Assembly (NCBI GenBank): GCA_013298165.1
Contig: JAAFJU010000002.1
Coordinates: forward strand, 1 to 64,000
Direction: 5' to 3'
DNA from: Synechococcales cyanobacterium bin31.maxbin.ball.101
GTDB taxonomy: Bacteria; Cyanobacteriota; Cyanobacteriia; Leptolyngbyales; Leptolyngbyaceae
DNA: 64,000 nucleotides
The position numbers and the translations under genes are program-made. Shown in pieces: positions 1 through 8,527 of this stretch; positions within the stretch are counted from its first letter, which is position 1, and each line of letters begins with the position of its first letter. Below the pieces are notes generated by a model, which saw only the letters and a program-made list of their open reading frames with translations, was not told where the DNA came from and did no database searches.

Positions 1-1
1 C

Positions 2-1327
2 TATCAGTCCAAGAGTGCAAGTGCCGAAGTGATGGATCACGTGCGTCAGCTTCTGGCGCAGGGTTATCGCATTGGCACCGAGCACGCGAACAAGCGTCAA
101 TTTCAAAATGGTGGATGGAAGACCTGTGCTCCCATTCAAGCCACTTCCGAGTCAGCGGTCCTCGGTGAACTTCAGAACTGTCTGAACGATCACAGCGGTG
201 AATTCGTCCGGCTCATCGGCATTGATCCGAAAGCCAAAAAGCGCGTTCTCGAAAAAATTATCCAACGCCCCGACCAAGCGCTCACTGTGGGCAGTTCGGC
301 GGGTAACTATAGCAATGGCTCCTCCAATGGCAGTTCCAGCTATAGCGCTCCTGCTGTCAGCTACAGCAGTCCCTCCACGGACTCTGGCGTCAACGCTCAG
401 ATTCGCCAAGTGGTTAACCGTGGCGGACGTATTTCTGTGGAATACGCCAACAAGCGTCAATTCCAAAATGGCGGCTGGCAAACAGGTGGTTTCCTCAGCG
501 GCTCGAACGAAGGCAGCATTTTGTCGGCTTTGAACCAGTTCCTTGCGCAGCACGCAGGTGAATATGTCCGCGTTGTCGGCGTTGATCCAGTCGCTAAAAA
601 GCGCTTGATGGAAACGATCGTCCAACGCCCCGGCCAATCCGCTTCCGTCAGCAGCAGTGGTCCATCGGTTCCCGTGAATTCGGTTGCTTCGAGCCAGTTT
701 ACGGCCCCTTCAGTGAATGCAGATTTGGCTAGCCAAGTGCAGCAATTGCTGAATCAAGGTGCTTCGATCGGCCTTGAATTTGCTGATCAGCGTCGTTACC
801 GTGCTTCGTCTTGGAGTACTGTCCCCACGATGTCCGGTCGCAGCGCAGGCGATATCGTCAGCACCATCAATCGCTTTGTTGCAGAGCATCCTAGCGATTA
901 TGTGCGGTTGATCGGGGTTGATACCCGCGCCAAAAAGCGTCTTGCTGAAATCACGATCAGTCGTCCTGGTGGCAAGGTTTCTGCGCCGACGGCGAGTTAC
1001 AGTGCTCCAGCACCTACTGCTTCTAGCAGCTACAGTTCCAATGGCAACTCCAACGCTTCTAGCAGCAATGGACTGAATGCTCAAGCAGCGGACCATGTTC
1101 GTAACTTGGTGCGATCGGGCCACAAACTGACTGTGGAATTCGCCGATGTTCGTCGCTACAAGATCAACTCCTGGCAAGTTGCAGGTGTGGTCAAGGCTAG
1201 CAATGAATCCGGTGCCTTGGATCAAGTGAAGTCGATCGCCAGTGAGTATGCAGGTTCTTACCTCCGACTGATTGGAACCGATGGTTCTAAGCGTCGCGTT
1301 TTAGAAGCCCTGATTCAAAAACCCTAA
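2..1327 (+). CDS. ccmM: CcmM carboxysome scaffold, C-terminal part (5' truncated by window)
   Basis: The frame is open from base 2, so the gene begins before the window; the GTG/ATG codons near 29 are internal. Four copies of the Rubisco small-subunit-like (SSUL) domain lie at about nt 38-285, 393-639, 720-975 and 1083-1324, joined by Ser/Ala/Pro-rich flexible linkers. Each has the pattern G-x-E/V-x-A-(N/D)-x-R-x-(F/Y)...W and ends in VR(L/V)(I/V)G-D-...-KKR-L. In beta-carboxysomes CcmM uses SSULs to cross-link Rubisco into a condensate; its N-terminal gamma-carbonic-anhydrase-like domain would lie upstream and is not visible. The first SSUL has two Cys 18 residues apart, like the redox pair described in S. 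elongatus; the other three have none. ccmN follows, as in ccmKLMN clusters. Confidence 0.96.
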   Translation, partial: YQSKSASAEVMDHVRQLLAQGYRIGTEHANKRQFQNGGWKTCAPIQATSESAVLGELQNCLNDHSGEFVRLIGIDPKAKKRVLEKIIQRPDQALTVGSSAGNYSNGSSNGSSSYSAPAVSYSSPSTDSGVNAQIRQVVNRGGRISVEYANKRQFQNGGWQTGGFLSGSNEGSILSALNQFLAQHAGEYVRVVGVDPVAKKRLMETIVQRPGQSASVSSSGPSVPVNSVASSQFTAPSVNADLASQVQQLLNQGASIGLEFADQRRYRASSWSTVPTMSGRSAGDIVSTINRFVAEHPSDYVRLIGVDTRAKKRLAEITISRPGGKVSAPTASYSAPAPTASSSYSSNGNSNASSSNGLNAQAADHVRNLVRSGHKLTVEFADVRRYKINSWQVAGVVKASNESGALDQVKSIASEYAGSYLRLIGTDGSKRRVLEALIQKP

Positions 1328-1526
1328 GAGATTAGCGGTTTTATAACCTCAATCGTGGGCTTCGGCTCCGCTCAGCCCACAGGATTTTGACTCTGCTCAG
1401 CCCACTAGACTCTGAATCCAGGATTGAGTTTGGCCTTTAGCCCTACTTCATTATCTAGATTCTGTGTCGAGGGCTGAGCGGAGTCGAAGCCCGATCGGGA
1501 ATTCCAACTGTTCGCTGGATGTTTTG
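1328..1526. repeat. ccmM-ccmN spacer with three copies of the CTGAGCGGAGTCGAAG-type inverted repeat
   Basis: Copies lie at about 1355-1380 (GTGGGCTTCGG...CAGCCCAC), 1384-1406 and 1467-1494 (opposite orientation). The GGGCT/AGCCC arms can form hairpins. The third copy sits just ahead of the ccmN ATG and would be translated if a longer N-terminus were used. Such hairpins could tune expression between ccmM and ccmN, but that is inference. Confidence 0.85.
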
Positions 1527-2453
1527 ATGTTTCCTCAGTCTCTTAACTTTCAGCCTGTCAACACCGAGCAATATTGCACGAGTGGCGATGTGACTATTTT
1601 TCCCGGTGCCGCGATCGCACCGGGCGTTTTGTTGCAGGCGGATGTGGGGAGTCGCATTGTGATTCGGGCGGGGGTTTGTATTGGACTCGGCTCTGTGATT
1701 CATGCAAGTCATGGCACCATCACGATTAATGACGGCGCAAATTTGGGTGCAGGCGTGTTGTTGATTGGGGATGTGACGATCGGGGCCAGAGCTTGTCTCG
1801 GTTCGGCAGTCACCGTTATTAATAGTGCAGTGGCAGCGAGAGCCATTTTAGAATCCGGTTTAGTGGTGGGCGATCGCTCTAGAAGAGAGTCGATCGATGA
1901 CATCCTTGACGACATTCCAATGAATTCAGATCAGCAAAAATCCGATCCAATTCCTACAGTTGCTGACTCGTCCCAAACCAGCAATGGATTCCATAGCCCA
2001 AACAATTCTGCTCATCCGATCGTTTCTACCTTTAAATATCCCGAAGAACCGAGTCTCGACATTACTGCTCCTGGCATCGTCCTCGACAACTCCGGTAAAC
2101 CTTGGCAAACCTGCGACCCGAACCCTTGGGATCCCACCGATCGCCCCCCCGGCGAAACCACTTGCCAAATCACCAGCAAACCCAAAGATCCAACGCCCTA
2201 CAATCCAGACTTATTCTCCAGCCACGCCAACGCCTCCCCCTATCCGCCCTACCCCCAGAACCCACCCCTCTCCACCGAAACGGTCTCCTCCTTCAAGTAT
2301 CCCGAACCGATTTCCTATGGCATTCCCCCAGTGACAACTCCAGAAGTCACTGAGGCAGAACCGATCGAAGAACCCGCCACACCGTCAGAACCCAAACCCG
2401 TCTACGGCCAAGACTACGTTAATCGAATGCTGGGTAAACTCTCTGGACACTAG
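1527..2453 (+). CDS. ccmN: CcmN carboxysome assembly protein
   Basis: The N-terminal half (about residues 15-125) is a left-handed beta-helix of hexapeptide repeats (I-G-x-G-S-V-I type units), followed by a long Pro/Ser-rich linker. A short C-terminal amphipathic helix contains VYGQDYVNRMLGKL, matching the encapsulation peptide by which CcmN recruits shell protein CcmK to the CcmM-Rubisco core. Position directly after ccmM supports the call. The start chosen is ATG 1527 (MFPQSLNFQ...): an in-frame upstream start at 1464 would encode a dispersed repeat rather than conserved protein. The resulting protein is 308 residues; CcmN linkers are known to be variable. Confidence 0.93.
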   Translation: MFPQSLNFQPVNTEQYCTSGDVTIFPGAAIAPGVLLQADVGSRIVIRAGVCIGLGSVIHASHGTITINDGANLGAGVLLIGDVTIGARACLGSAVTVINSAVAARAILESGLVVGDRSRRESIDDILDDIPMNSDQQKSDPIPTVADSSQTSNGFHSPNNSAHPIVSTFKYPEEPSLDITAPGIVLDNSGKPWQTCDPNPWDPTDRPPGETTCQITSKPKDPTPYNPDLFSSHANASPYPPYPQNPPLSTETVSSFKYPEPISYGIPPVTTPEVTEAEPIEEPATPSEPKPVYGQDYVNRMLGKLSGH

Positions 2454-2463
2454 ATTGAGTGCC

Positions 2464-2494
2464 GAGGGCTGAGCAGAGTCAAAACCCTTATAAT
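2464..2494 (+). promoter_or_regulatory. Dispersed repeat copy and possible -10 element before Uma2 gene
   Basis: A degenerate copy of the GAGGGCTGAGC repeat (2464-2488) abuts a perfect TATAAT at 2489-2494, 26 bases before the ATG at 2520. No convincing -35 is seen at the expected distance, so the promoter call rests on the -10 only. Confidence 0.4.
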
Positions 2495-2519
2495 AGAACG
2501 ATCGCGTTCTGTCTTCTCT

Positions 2520-3476
2520 ATGACTCAACTGCTATCCAATGCTGAAGAATTAACGGCCAAAGCCATCCGGGCCGGAGCGGAGACCCAGGAAGAACTGGAA
2601 AAGTTCTACGAAAAACTTGAAACCTATGGTCAGGAGCTTGAAGAAGAAGATCCTGAGAGATTCTTCGATGGAGAAATCGACATCAGCCACTTGGTCATTG
2701 AGGACGACAAGCCCGTGGACAATTTTCAATCTGCCCAACAACAACGGCTCTTTGTCGATGCCATTTGTAGTTCCAAAGCCGTTCCAAAGCCGTTTCTAGC
2801 AGAAGCGAATGTGGGATTGTTTCATTATATTAAGAGCCAAGCGATCGTCCCGGACATGTTGCTCAGCATCGGCGTCCAGCGTGCGGAGGATTGGACCGTT
2901 CGTCAGGCGCGATCGTACCTGATCTGGGAGTTGGGCAAAGCTCCCGATGTCTGTATTGAAATTGTCTCCAACAAAGAAGGAGACGAAGTCGGTCTCAGCC
3001 AGAGGTCGAAACAAAAAGGCAGAAAATACACCAAAAAAGATCGCTATGCCTTGGTCGGTGTTCCTTACTATGTGGTCTTCGATCCGCTCCAGCAGTTACA
3101 AAATGAAGCCGAAATGAATGGCGCATTGGCGAGGGTCTGGACCTTGACGGAAGGTCGTTATGTCGAACTCACTTCCAAAGCTGGCCTCCAAAACGTCGGG
3201 GACATGATCTGGCTAGAGACCGTAGCGCTAGGTCTCACGCTTTGGGAGGGTTGTTTTGAAGATGACATCTCACGGCTTTGGCTGCGGTGGTGCGATCGGA
3301 ATGGCCAAGTTCTCCCCACAGGTGCAGAAGGCATGGAACTCGAACGTCAGCGGACGGATGCCGAAACGGTTCGGGCTGAAGCTGAAAAAGAGCGGGCTGA
3401 AGCCGAAAAACTGCGAGCCGATCGTCTGGCCGAGAAACTTCGCGCCTTGGGCATTGATCCGGATAACGATTCTTAG
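2520..3476 (+). CDS. Uma2-family (DUF820) PD-(D/E)XK nuclease-like protein with coiled-coil tail
   Basis: The 318-residue protein has the Uma2 core: VPDMLLSIGVQ (first Asp, about residue 112) and APDVCIEIVSN (PD-x4-E, about residues 145-155), then the beta-strand segment GVPYYVVFDPL. An acidic Glu-rich N-terminal helix precedes the core. The C-terminus is a charged coiled coil of repeated (R/K)AEAE units, common in cyanobacterial Uma2 proteins. Uma2 proteins are very numerous in cyanobacteria and their role is unknown; nuclease activity is inferred only from the fold. This is one of four members in the window. Confidence 0.85.
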   Translation: MTQLLSNAEELTAKAIRAGAETQEELEKFYEKLETYGQELEEEDPERFFDGEIDISHLVIEDDKPVDNFQSAQQQRLFVDAICSSKAVPKPFLAEANVGLFHYIKSQAIVPDMLLSIGVQRAEDWTVRQARSYLIWELGKAPDVCIEIVSNKEGDEVGLSQRSKQKGRKYTKKDRYALVGVPYYVVFDPLQQLQNEAEMNGALARVWTLTEGRYVELTSKAGLQNVGDMIWLETVALGLTLWEGCFEDDISRLWLRWCDRNGQVLPTGAEGMELERQRTDAETVRAEAEKERAEAEKLRADRLAEKLRALGIDPDNDS

Positions 3477-3524
3477 GGTTCAAATCCTCGATACTCTTTG
3501 AATGGTCACAGACGATCGTGAAGC

Positions 3525-4058
3525 CTAATAAATTCGCGAGGTAGAATAGTGTCCCAATACTTCCTGGCCCCATCGGACCAAATGTTCAGTGCCTTCAATC
3601 ATCAATAAATAGTGACCCCGGTTGAGATGATGACGGAAAATACTGGCTGCCGTCCCTTCACCAAAAATCCCCACAAGCCAACCGACCACCGCACCGATCG
3701 TCAGACAAATCCCCCCCAGCACCGGAATCAGCAACAATCGCGGGTTCAATTGAAGCACCTGACTTAAATCCGTATTGCAGATCAGCTCCAATACACAACC
3801 CGCCGCAATTCCCATCGCCCCCGCTAGCAATCCCCAATTAATCGCCTTACGAAACGCAATCTGCCTCGGTCTCAATAATCCGATCCGATCGGGACTGCTA
3901 TAGCCCTGACCGACGATCGCCACATTCTCAGGCGAAATCCCATGGTAATTCAGCAACCGATAGGCTTGAAACGCCGACATTTCATCCGGGAGGACGATGA
4001 CTGCTAGATGAGTTTGCCTAGGAGCCAGACCATTCTTATTTATGAGTCGTCTGATCAC
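3525..4058 (-). CDS. Conserved membrane protein with general-stress-protein-like N-terminal domain
   Basis: 177 residues with a GTG start. The N-terminus (AVIVLPDEMSAFQAYRLLNYHGI...NVAIVGQG) resembles the soluble alpha/beta domain at the start of general stress protein 17M-type proteins. It is followed by two hydrophobic Gly/Ala-rich segments at about residues 73-92 and 105-130, where glycine-zipper-like membrane hairpins are typical, then a short soluble tail. The role is unknown. It is transcribed towards the 3' end of the Uma2 gene and stands alone. Family assignment is from overall pattern only. Confidence 0.65.
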   Translation of the reverse strand: MIRRLINKNGLAPRQTHLAVIVLPDEMSAFQAYRLLNYHGISPENVAIVGQGYSSPDRIGLLRPRQIAFRKAINWGLLAGAMGIAAGCVLELICNTDLSQVLQLNPRLLLIPVLGGICLTIGAVVGWLVGIFGEGTAASIFRHHLNRGHYLLMIEGTEHLVRWGQEVLGHYSTSRIY

Positions 4059-4152
4059 GTCGTTACTGCCTGCTCGAACTAGGATTTATACTCTTTAGCT
4101 TAATCATTAAATCCAAGAGCCGAACGAATCTACCAGTGAATTTAATGATTAT

Positions 4153-4180
4153 TTGACAATCGAATGCCCTACTGTATCTG
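4153..4180 (+). promoter_or_regulatory. Possible sigma70-type promoter for the 2TM gene
   Basis: TTGACA at 4153-4158 is a perfect -35 box. At a 16-base spacing lies TATCTG (4175-4180), a weak -10. It is 46 bases before the ATG at 4226. Confidence 0.35.
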
Positions 4181-4225
4181 TACCATTAGATCAGATAACT
4201 TGAAATCTTCTATTTGGGTGATGTT

Positions 4226-4483
4226 ATGCCTCCTCGGTGGTCTCGTGTTCCAACCCGTAACGATCCAGATTTTCGTCGCTTAGACGATCGGATGACCTTC
4301 GCAACCCACGTCGCGGCCTTTGTAGCGTTTAACTCGGGGGTCTGGTTTTTTAAATTACTCAAACAATCTGATGCAACCTGGCCGCTGTACTTAACAGCTA
4401 TTTGGGCCGCCATCTTTTTTGGTCATGGGATCTATGTCTTTGTGATTGCGAAATATGAAGATCTCCCTAGTTCGGACGGTTAA
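4226..4483 (+). CDS. 2TM domain-containing small membrane protein
   Basis: About 85 residues. A charged N-terminus (RNDPDFRRLDDRMTFATHVAAF) is followed by two hydrophobic helices at roughly residues 28-45 and 50-73, joined by a short loop. The pattern R-x-D-F-x-x-H-x-x-x-F and the second helix W-x-x-x-F-x-x-H match the 2TM domain (PF13239) family of small bacterial membrane proteins. ATG 4226 is preferred to the in-frame TTG 4214. It lies three bases ahead of the next gene, suggesting one transcript. Function is unknown. Confidence 0.75.
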   Translation: MPPRWSRVPTRNDPDFRRLDDRMTFATHVAAFVAFNSGVWFFKLLKQSDATWPLYLTAIWAAIFFGHGIYVFVIAKYEDLPSSDG

Positions 4484-4486
4484 GCT

Positions 4487-4786
4487 ATGAACGTTAATCA
4501 AGTGGTCGAGCAACTCGCCGCAGATATCGGCGATCGGGTTTACATCGATGTAGCAAAGTGGCACTTGTATCTCAAAGATGCCAAGTTACATACGGGGCTT
4601 GCTGAATCCTTTTTACCGATGTGCGAGTCCGGGAAAATCGATGAAACCGCTGTCAAAACCACGTTGGCTGGGGTCAAAGTCAAACTCGGCGGCGGCAAAC
4701 AAGAATTGTCGCTTGCTGACTTGATTCCCGCTGCTGTTGTCGGCGATTTGGTCCGAATCTTAGAGGACTGCGCTCGATCGCTTTAA
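4487..4786 (+). CDS. DUF3181 family protein
   Basis: A 99-residue soluble protein. It begins V-x-Q-L-A-x-x-I-G-D-x-V-Y-I-D-V-A-K-W-H-L-Y-L, diagnostic of the DUF3181 family found in cyanobacteria and plastid-bearing eukaryotes. The start is an ATG three bases after the stop of the 2TM gene, so they are probably co-transcribed. The function is not known. Confidence 0.85.
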   Translation: MNVNQVVEQLAADIGDRVYIDVAKWHLYLKDAKLHTGLAESFLPMCESGKIDETAVKTTLAGVKVKLGGGKQELSLADLIPAAVVGDLVRILEDCARSL

Positions 4787-4802
4787 CCCGATCGAACTCC
4801 CA

Positions 4803-4921
4803 GCCGGACTTCGACTCCGCTCAGTCCTCTAAATCTCTAGCCGGACTTCGACTCCGCTCAGTCCTCTAGACCCCGAGTCGAGGGCTGAGCGGAGTCGTAG
4901 TTTACGTCCTTAGGGACTAGC
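4803..4921. repeat. Cluster of three inverted-repeat copies between convergent genes, including a long form
   Basis: Two head-to-tail copies of CCGGACTTCGACTCCGCTCAG (4803-4829 and 4840-4867) are followed by an inverted copy at 4878-4900. The last carries an extra downstream segment (GTAG...ACGTCC...GGACTAGCCC) that recurs at 62391-62421. The C-terminal codons and the stop of the minus-strand epimerase (4910) lie in this extension. Confidence 0.85.
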
Positions 4922-5968
4922 CCGTTTCACCCCAAGCCCCGGACGATCGCTCGGAATCAGTCGTCCGTGGACTAGGGTTGCACCTTCAAAGGGATCATTG
5001 GTGAGATTTAAATGGCTATCGAGATCGAGGTGATCCGCCAGCGGAGCTAAGTGAGCTAGTGCCGTATTCATTAACGTACTGTCCGAATAGCAGCCAAACA
5101 TGACTTTCAACCCGTGAGCGCGGGCGGTGTGAATCATTTTGATCGCTTCACTGAGACCGCCGGATTTATTGAGCTTGATATTGATCCCATGGACCCGATC
5201 GCTCAACGCTGGAATATCTTGGCTCGTCCAACAACTCTCATCGGCAAAAATGGGTAGCGGCGATCGCTCATACAGCGGCAGCAAATCTTTTTCTAATCCA
5301 GGGGCGATCGGTTGCTCGATGTAGGTCACACCCTGCTCTGCTAGCCAATCCGCCATATGCAACGCCTGGGACAGATCCCAGCCGCCATTGGCATCGATAC
5401 TAATGGACTGAATCCGGGGTGCGGTTGCCTTCACTGCTGTGAACATGGCTTTGTCGGCTTCAATGCCCAGGGGCGATCCCAGTTTGACTTTCAACACCTG
5501 AAGCTCGGGGATCTGAGTCATCCAGTCGCGGGTGCGGGTTTGGGCGGCGGCGGGTGAGCTGATGCCGATCGTCACCGCCGTGGGGTGAATTCGATCGCAG
5601 TCCAGCCCCAAGATCGCATACAGCGGCAAATTTAGCGCCTTCCCAAACCAGTCATACAGGGCTAAATCTAAGCCAGACCTAGCCGCAGAGGGCAGTGCTA
5701 TATCCAACCCATCTAACAAACTCTCGATTTTTTGGCGTTCGGTGGGATGGTAGGGCTGGAGGAGGGGGGCCACCTTCTGGAGGGCGCGGGCGATGTCGTC
5801 TGTGGTTTGGGTTTGGGTGCCGATGCTGAACGGTGAGGCTTCTCCCCAGCCTTCAATGCCATCATGCTCCACCCGCACAAAAAGATTGGTACTTTGCGCT
5901 GTGGTGCCCCGGCTGATGGTTAAGGCAACGCGCTTTTGAACGGTGAAGGTCTGGAGATGGATTTTCAT
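4910..5968 (-). CDS. Dipeptide epimerase (L-Ala-D/L-Glu epimerase type, enolase superfamily)
   Basis: Belongs to the mandelate-racemase/muconate-lactonizing enzyme group. The N-terminal capping domain (W-G-E-A-S-P-F) is followed by the barrel with K-V-K-L-G (catalytic Lys pair), metal ligands in DANGGWD, YIEQP and FADESC, and the second catalytic Lys in INIKLNKSGGLSEA. The DxD-type C-terminal loop DLDSHL is typical of dipeptide epimerases acting on murein-derived dipeptides. ATG 5968 gives 352 residues; an upstream in-frame TTG adds only four. The last residues and stop codon are supplied by an inverted repeat. Exact substrate is inferred. Confidence 0.88.
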   Translation of the reverse strand: MKIHLQTFTVQKRVALTISRGTTAQSTNLFVRVEHDGIEGWGEASPFSIGTQTQTTDDIARALQKVAPLLQPYHPTERQKIESLLDGLDIALPSAARSGLDLALYDWFGKALNLPLYAILGLDCDRIHPTAVTIGISSPAAAQTRTRDWMTQIPELQVLKVKLGSPLGIEADKAMFTAVKATAPRIQSISIDANGGWDLSQALHMADWLAEQGVTYIEQPIAPGLEKDLLPLYERSPLPIFADESCWTSQDIPALSDRVHGINIKLNKSGGLSEAIKMIHTARAHGLKVMFGCYSDSTLMNTALAHLAPLADHLDLDSHLNLTNDPFEGATLVHGRLIPSDRPGLGVKRASP

Positions 5969-6033
5969 GGAGCGACTCAAACGATTGGGTTAATTTTAAA
6001 ACATGCAACCCCGATCGTTTTGGATTTTGAGAC

Positions 6034-6870
6034 ATGAAACGCGATTCAATTTTTTACAAACTCTTTGCCCAGTCACCCAGAAGCCTTTTTGAATTATTGC
6101 CCTCGCCTCCGAAAGAGGCTGATGTCTATCGGTTTGATTCAGTCTCCGTCAAGGAACCGAATTTTGCGATCGATGGCGTCTTTTTGCCACCGAGCGACAA
6201 ACCCGGCATCGTCTATTTTGCAGAAGTTCAGTTCCAGCGTGATCCGATTCTCTACGAGCGCCTCTTCGGAGAATCACTGCTGTACTTCTACCGCAATCGC
6301 CAACGTTTTACAGACTGGCAGGCGGTGCTTATTTATCCTCGCCGATCGACCGAACAAAAGGATACCTTGCCCTACGATTGTCTGCTGGACAGCCGCCATG
6401 TCACTCGGATTTATCTCAATGAACTGGGACCGATCGATGATCTTCCCTTGGGCCTTGCGCTCATGGTTCTCACGATTCAGACGAAGAAAAAAGCTCCCGA
6501 AGTTGCTCGAAAATTACTCGATCGTGCCCAGCGTGAACAGATCCCATCTGAAGCTCGCCGTGACATCATAGGAATGGTAGGAACGATTATTTCCTATCGG
6601 TTTAACAACTTAAATCTGAGAGAGGTTGAAGCCATGATTGCAAGTTCATTCAGCGAAACCCGCGTTTATCGAGATGCCAAAGAGGAAGGCCGTCAAGAAG
6701 GAGCCGAGATGACCCAGAGATCACTTGCTCTAGGGATGTTGGCGGAGAAAATCCCTGTGGAGACGATCGCCCGTATCACCGGATGGACGATTGAAGACCT
6801 GCAATCTCTTGAGAAAGAAGCCAAAAAGACTAAGACTAAAAAAGCTAAGACAACTAAAGCCAAAGCCTAA
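6034..6870 (+). CDS. Rpn/DUF2887-family PD-(D/E)XK nuclease-like protein
   Basis: 278 residues. The N-terminus F-Y-x-L-F-x-x-x-P-x-x-x-F-E-L-L followed by AIDGVFLPP (Asp) and YFAEVQFQRDP (E-x-Q) is the catalytic core pattern of the DUF2887 branch of Rpn (recombination-promoting nuclease) proteins. The C-terminal helical part (LALGMLAEKIPVETIARITGWTIEDLQSLEKEA) is the usual element of such cyanobacterial families, and ends in a Lys/Thr-rich tail from a short repeat. These genes were once called transposases, but there are no inverted repeats here. It converges with the DUF362 gene, overlapping by 4 bases. Confidence 0.82.
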   Translation: MKRDSIFYKLFAQSPRSLFELLPSPPKEADVYRFDSVSVKEPNFAIDGVFLPPSDKPGIVYFAEVQFQRDPILYERLFGESLLYFYRNRQRFTDWQAVLIYPRRSTEQKDTLPYDCLLDSRHVTRIYLNELGPIDDLPLGLALMVLTIQTKKKAPEVARKLLDRAQREQIPSEARRDIIGMVGTIISYRFNNLNLREVEAMIASSFSETRVYRDAKEEGRQEGAEMTQRSLALGMLAEKIPVETIARITGWTIEDLQSLEKEAKKTKTKKAKTTKAKA

Positions 6871-7640
6871 ACCGATCGTCGAAGCCGTTCAATGGCGCTC
6901 ACATAGCTCGGGACTTCCTCGCCCAAGGTTTCGCAAGCCAACCGATCGCAGTCGATTAAGTCGTCCCCCCAGAAGATTCGATCGCTCTTCACCTTATCTC
7001 CCTTGTCCGGCTTCCAGTCGCGACTCAGCAAGCGCTGGTCCGCATCAATCACCGCCCCGTCAAACAGATGGCCGATCGTAAAATACACGTCCTGTAAGAC
7101 TAACGGCACCGAGGGGCGATGGAGTTGTCCTCGTGAATTGGCGCTGCGGGCTTTGTACTTCGATCGGGGGAAAAGCCCGTAGAGATTTTTCAGTGAAGCC
7201 GAAATTAAAACCTCATCTTTGAGAATCGTACGTTTGAACGTCCCCAGCGAAATTCGGCAATCGACTTCCTGAAGTAACTTCGGTGCCCACATGGTTTTAA
7301 ATCGGACAGGGGCGGGCGATCGGTTCTCGTATTCGATCATCTCCAAGTCGTCCGCGTCTAAAATCTGCATTCCCTCATCCAAAACCGAATAGACCCCATG
7401 TTTGGCCACAATGTCCTTCAAGTTAACGGGAGAACAGACCCCTTCGACGATCAAGATCTCCGCTGTGGGATTGATTTCGCGTAGAGCTTTGAGGGTGCGA
7501 TCGAGAATTCCTAAACTCACCGTGACAGGTGCGGCGACCGGATACCCAAGATTGGGCTTGAGCAAAATGCGCTTTGCAGTACGTGCTAAATCAGGCGGTG
7601 TATAGCAAAAGGAAGAGGTTGACGTAACTTGTGCTGACAT
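6867..7640 (-). CDS. DUF362 domain-containing protein
   Basis: 257 residues. ILLKPNLGYP near residue 25, then EILIVEG, KTMWAPKLLQEVDCRISLGTFKRT and SASLKNLYGLFPRSKY follow the DUF362 pattern (K-P-N-x...K-N-x-x-G). DUF362 proteins are of uncertain function; other members carry ferredoxin domains, absent here. The gene diverges from minD with 66 bases between starts. No further functional inference is justified. Confidence 0.82.
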   Translation of the reverse strand: MSAQVTSTSSFCYTPPDLARTAKRILLKPNLGYPVAAPVTVSLGILDRTLKALREINPTAEILIVEGVCSPVNLKDIVAKHGVYSVLDEGMQILDADDLEMIEYENRSPAPVRFKTMWAPKLLQEVDCRISLGTFKRTILKDEVLISASLKNLYGLFPRSKYKARSANSRGQLHRPSVPLVLQDVYFTIGHLFDGAVIDADQRLLSRDWKPDKGDKVKSDRIFWGDDLIDCDRLACETLGEEVPSYVSAIERLRRSV

Positions 7641-7661
7641 GAATCACCTAACGATCGCATT

Positions 7662-7690
7662 TTGACGTATATTCTATAGGCATTTAAAAC
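7662..7690 (+). promoter_or_regulatory. Possible promoter of minD-minE-aroE
   Basis: TTGACG (7662-7667) and TAAAAC (7685-7690) are separated by 17 bases, with the ATG of minD 17 bases further on. The -10 box is weak, so this is a candidate only. Confidence 0.4.
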
Positions 7691-7706
7691 CAAATCCGGC
7701 TAGCTC

Positions 7707-8507
7707 ATGGGTCGCGTAATTGTAATCACTTCGGGAAAGGGTGGAGTCGGTAAGACCACCACCACGGCCAACATCGGTATGGCCCTTGCACAGCGTAACC
7801 GCAAGGTGGTCGTGATTGATGCCGACTTTGGCCTGCGGAATTTAGATCTGTTGCTAGGACTGGAAAACCGAGTCGTCTATACAGCGGTTGATGTCCTGTC
7901 GGGCCAATGCCGTCTAGAGCAAGCCCTCGTCAAGGATAAGCGCCGAGGCAACCTCGTACTGCTCCCTGCGGCTCAAAACCGGACTAAAGATTCGATCAAC
8001 CCGGCTCAGATGCGACAGTTGGTCTCGGCGTTGGGCAAGGTTTTTGATTATGTGTTGATTGATTCGCCAGCGGGGATCGAGATGGGGTTCCAAAATGCGA
8101 TCGCCGCTGCAACGGAAGCGATCGTCGTGACGACCCCGGAAATTTCTGCGGTGCGGGACGCCGATCGGGTGATTGGTCTGCTCGAAGCCAACAATATTAA
8201 AAAATCGGGTCTGATCATCAACCGCATCCGCCCCAAGATGGTGGCGGTGAATGACATGATGTCGGTGGAGGATGTGACGGAGATTCTGGCAATTCCTTTG
8301 ATTGGGGTTGTGCCGGATGATGAGAAGGTGATTGTTTCGACGAATAAAGGTGAGCCGTTGGTTCTTTCGGGAACGCCGACTCAAGCAGGAAGCGCCTTTG
8401 AAAATATCGCTCGTCGAATTGAAGGCGAAAAAGTTGAATTTTTGGACCTTACGGTCAAAGATGGATTCTTATCGAAGATTAAGAGCTTTTTTACGAAGCC
8501 TGTTTAA
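7707..8507 (+). CDS. minD: Septum site-determining ATPase MinD
   Basis: 266 residues, normal length. The deviant Walker A motif KGGVGKTT (residues 11-18) carries the signature Lys, and switch regions IDADFGLRNLD and LIDSPAGIE are intact. The C-terminal FLSKIKSFFTK is the amphipathic membrane-targeting helix. MinD binds the membrane in its ATP form, carries MinC and is released by MinE, placing the division site. minE follows after 20 bases. minC, adjacent in many cyanobacteria, is not in this window; upstream is a divergent DUF362 gene. Confidence 0.97.
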   Translation: MGRVIVITSGKGGVGKTTTTANIGMALAQRNRKVVVIDADFGLRNLDLLLGLENRVVYTAVDVLSGQCRLEQALVKDKRRGNLVLLPAAQNRTKDSINPAQMRQLVSALGKVFDYVLIDSPAGIEMGFQNAIAAATEAIVVTTPEISAVRDADRVIGLLEANNIKKSGLIINRIRPKMVAVNDMMSVEDVTEILAIPLIGVVPDDEKVIVSTNKGEPLVLSGTPTQAGSAFENIARRIEGEKVEFLDLTVKDGFLSKIKSFFTKPV

Positions 8508-8527
8508 GTTCACCCTGCACTCGCGCC

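Noticed and set aside
1464-1526. N-terminal extension of CcmN
   Set aside because: It translates an inverted-repeat copy; ATG 1527 starts the conserved protein.
6034-6870. Insertion sequence transposase
   Set aside because: Rpn-type protein with no terminal inverted repeats or second ORF.
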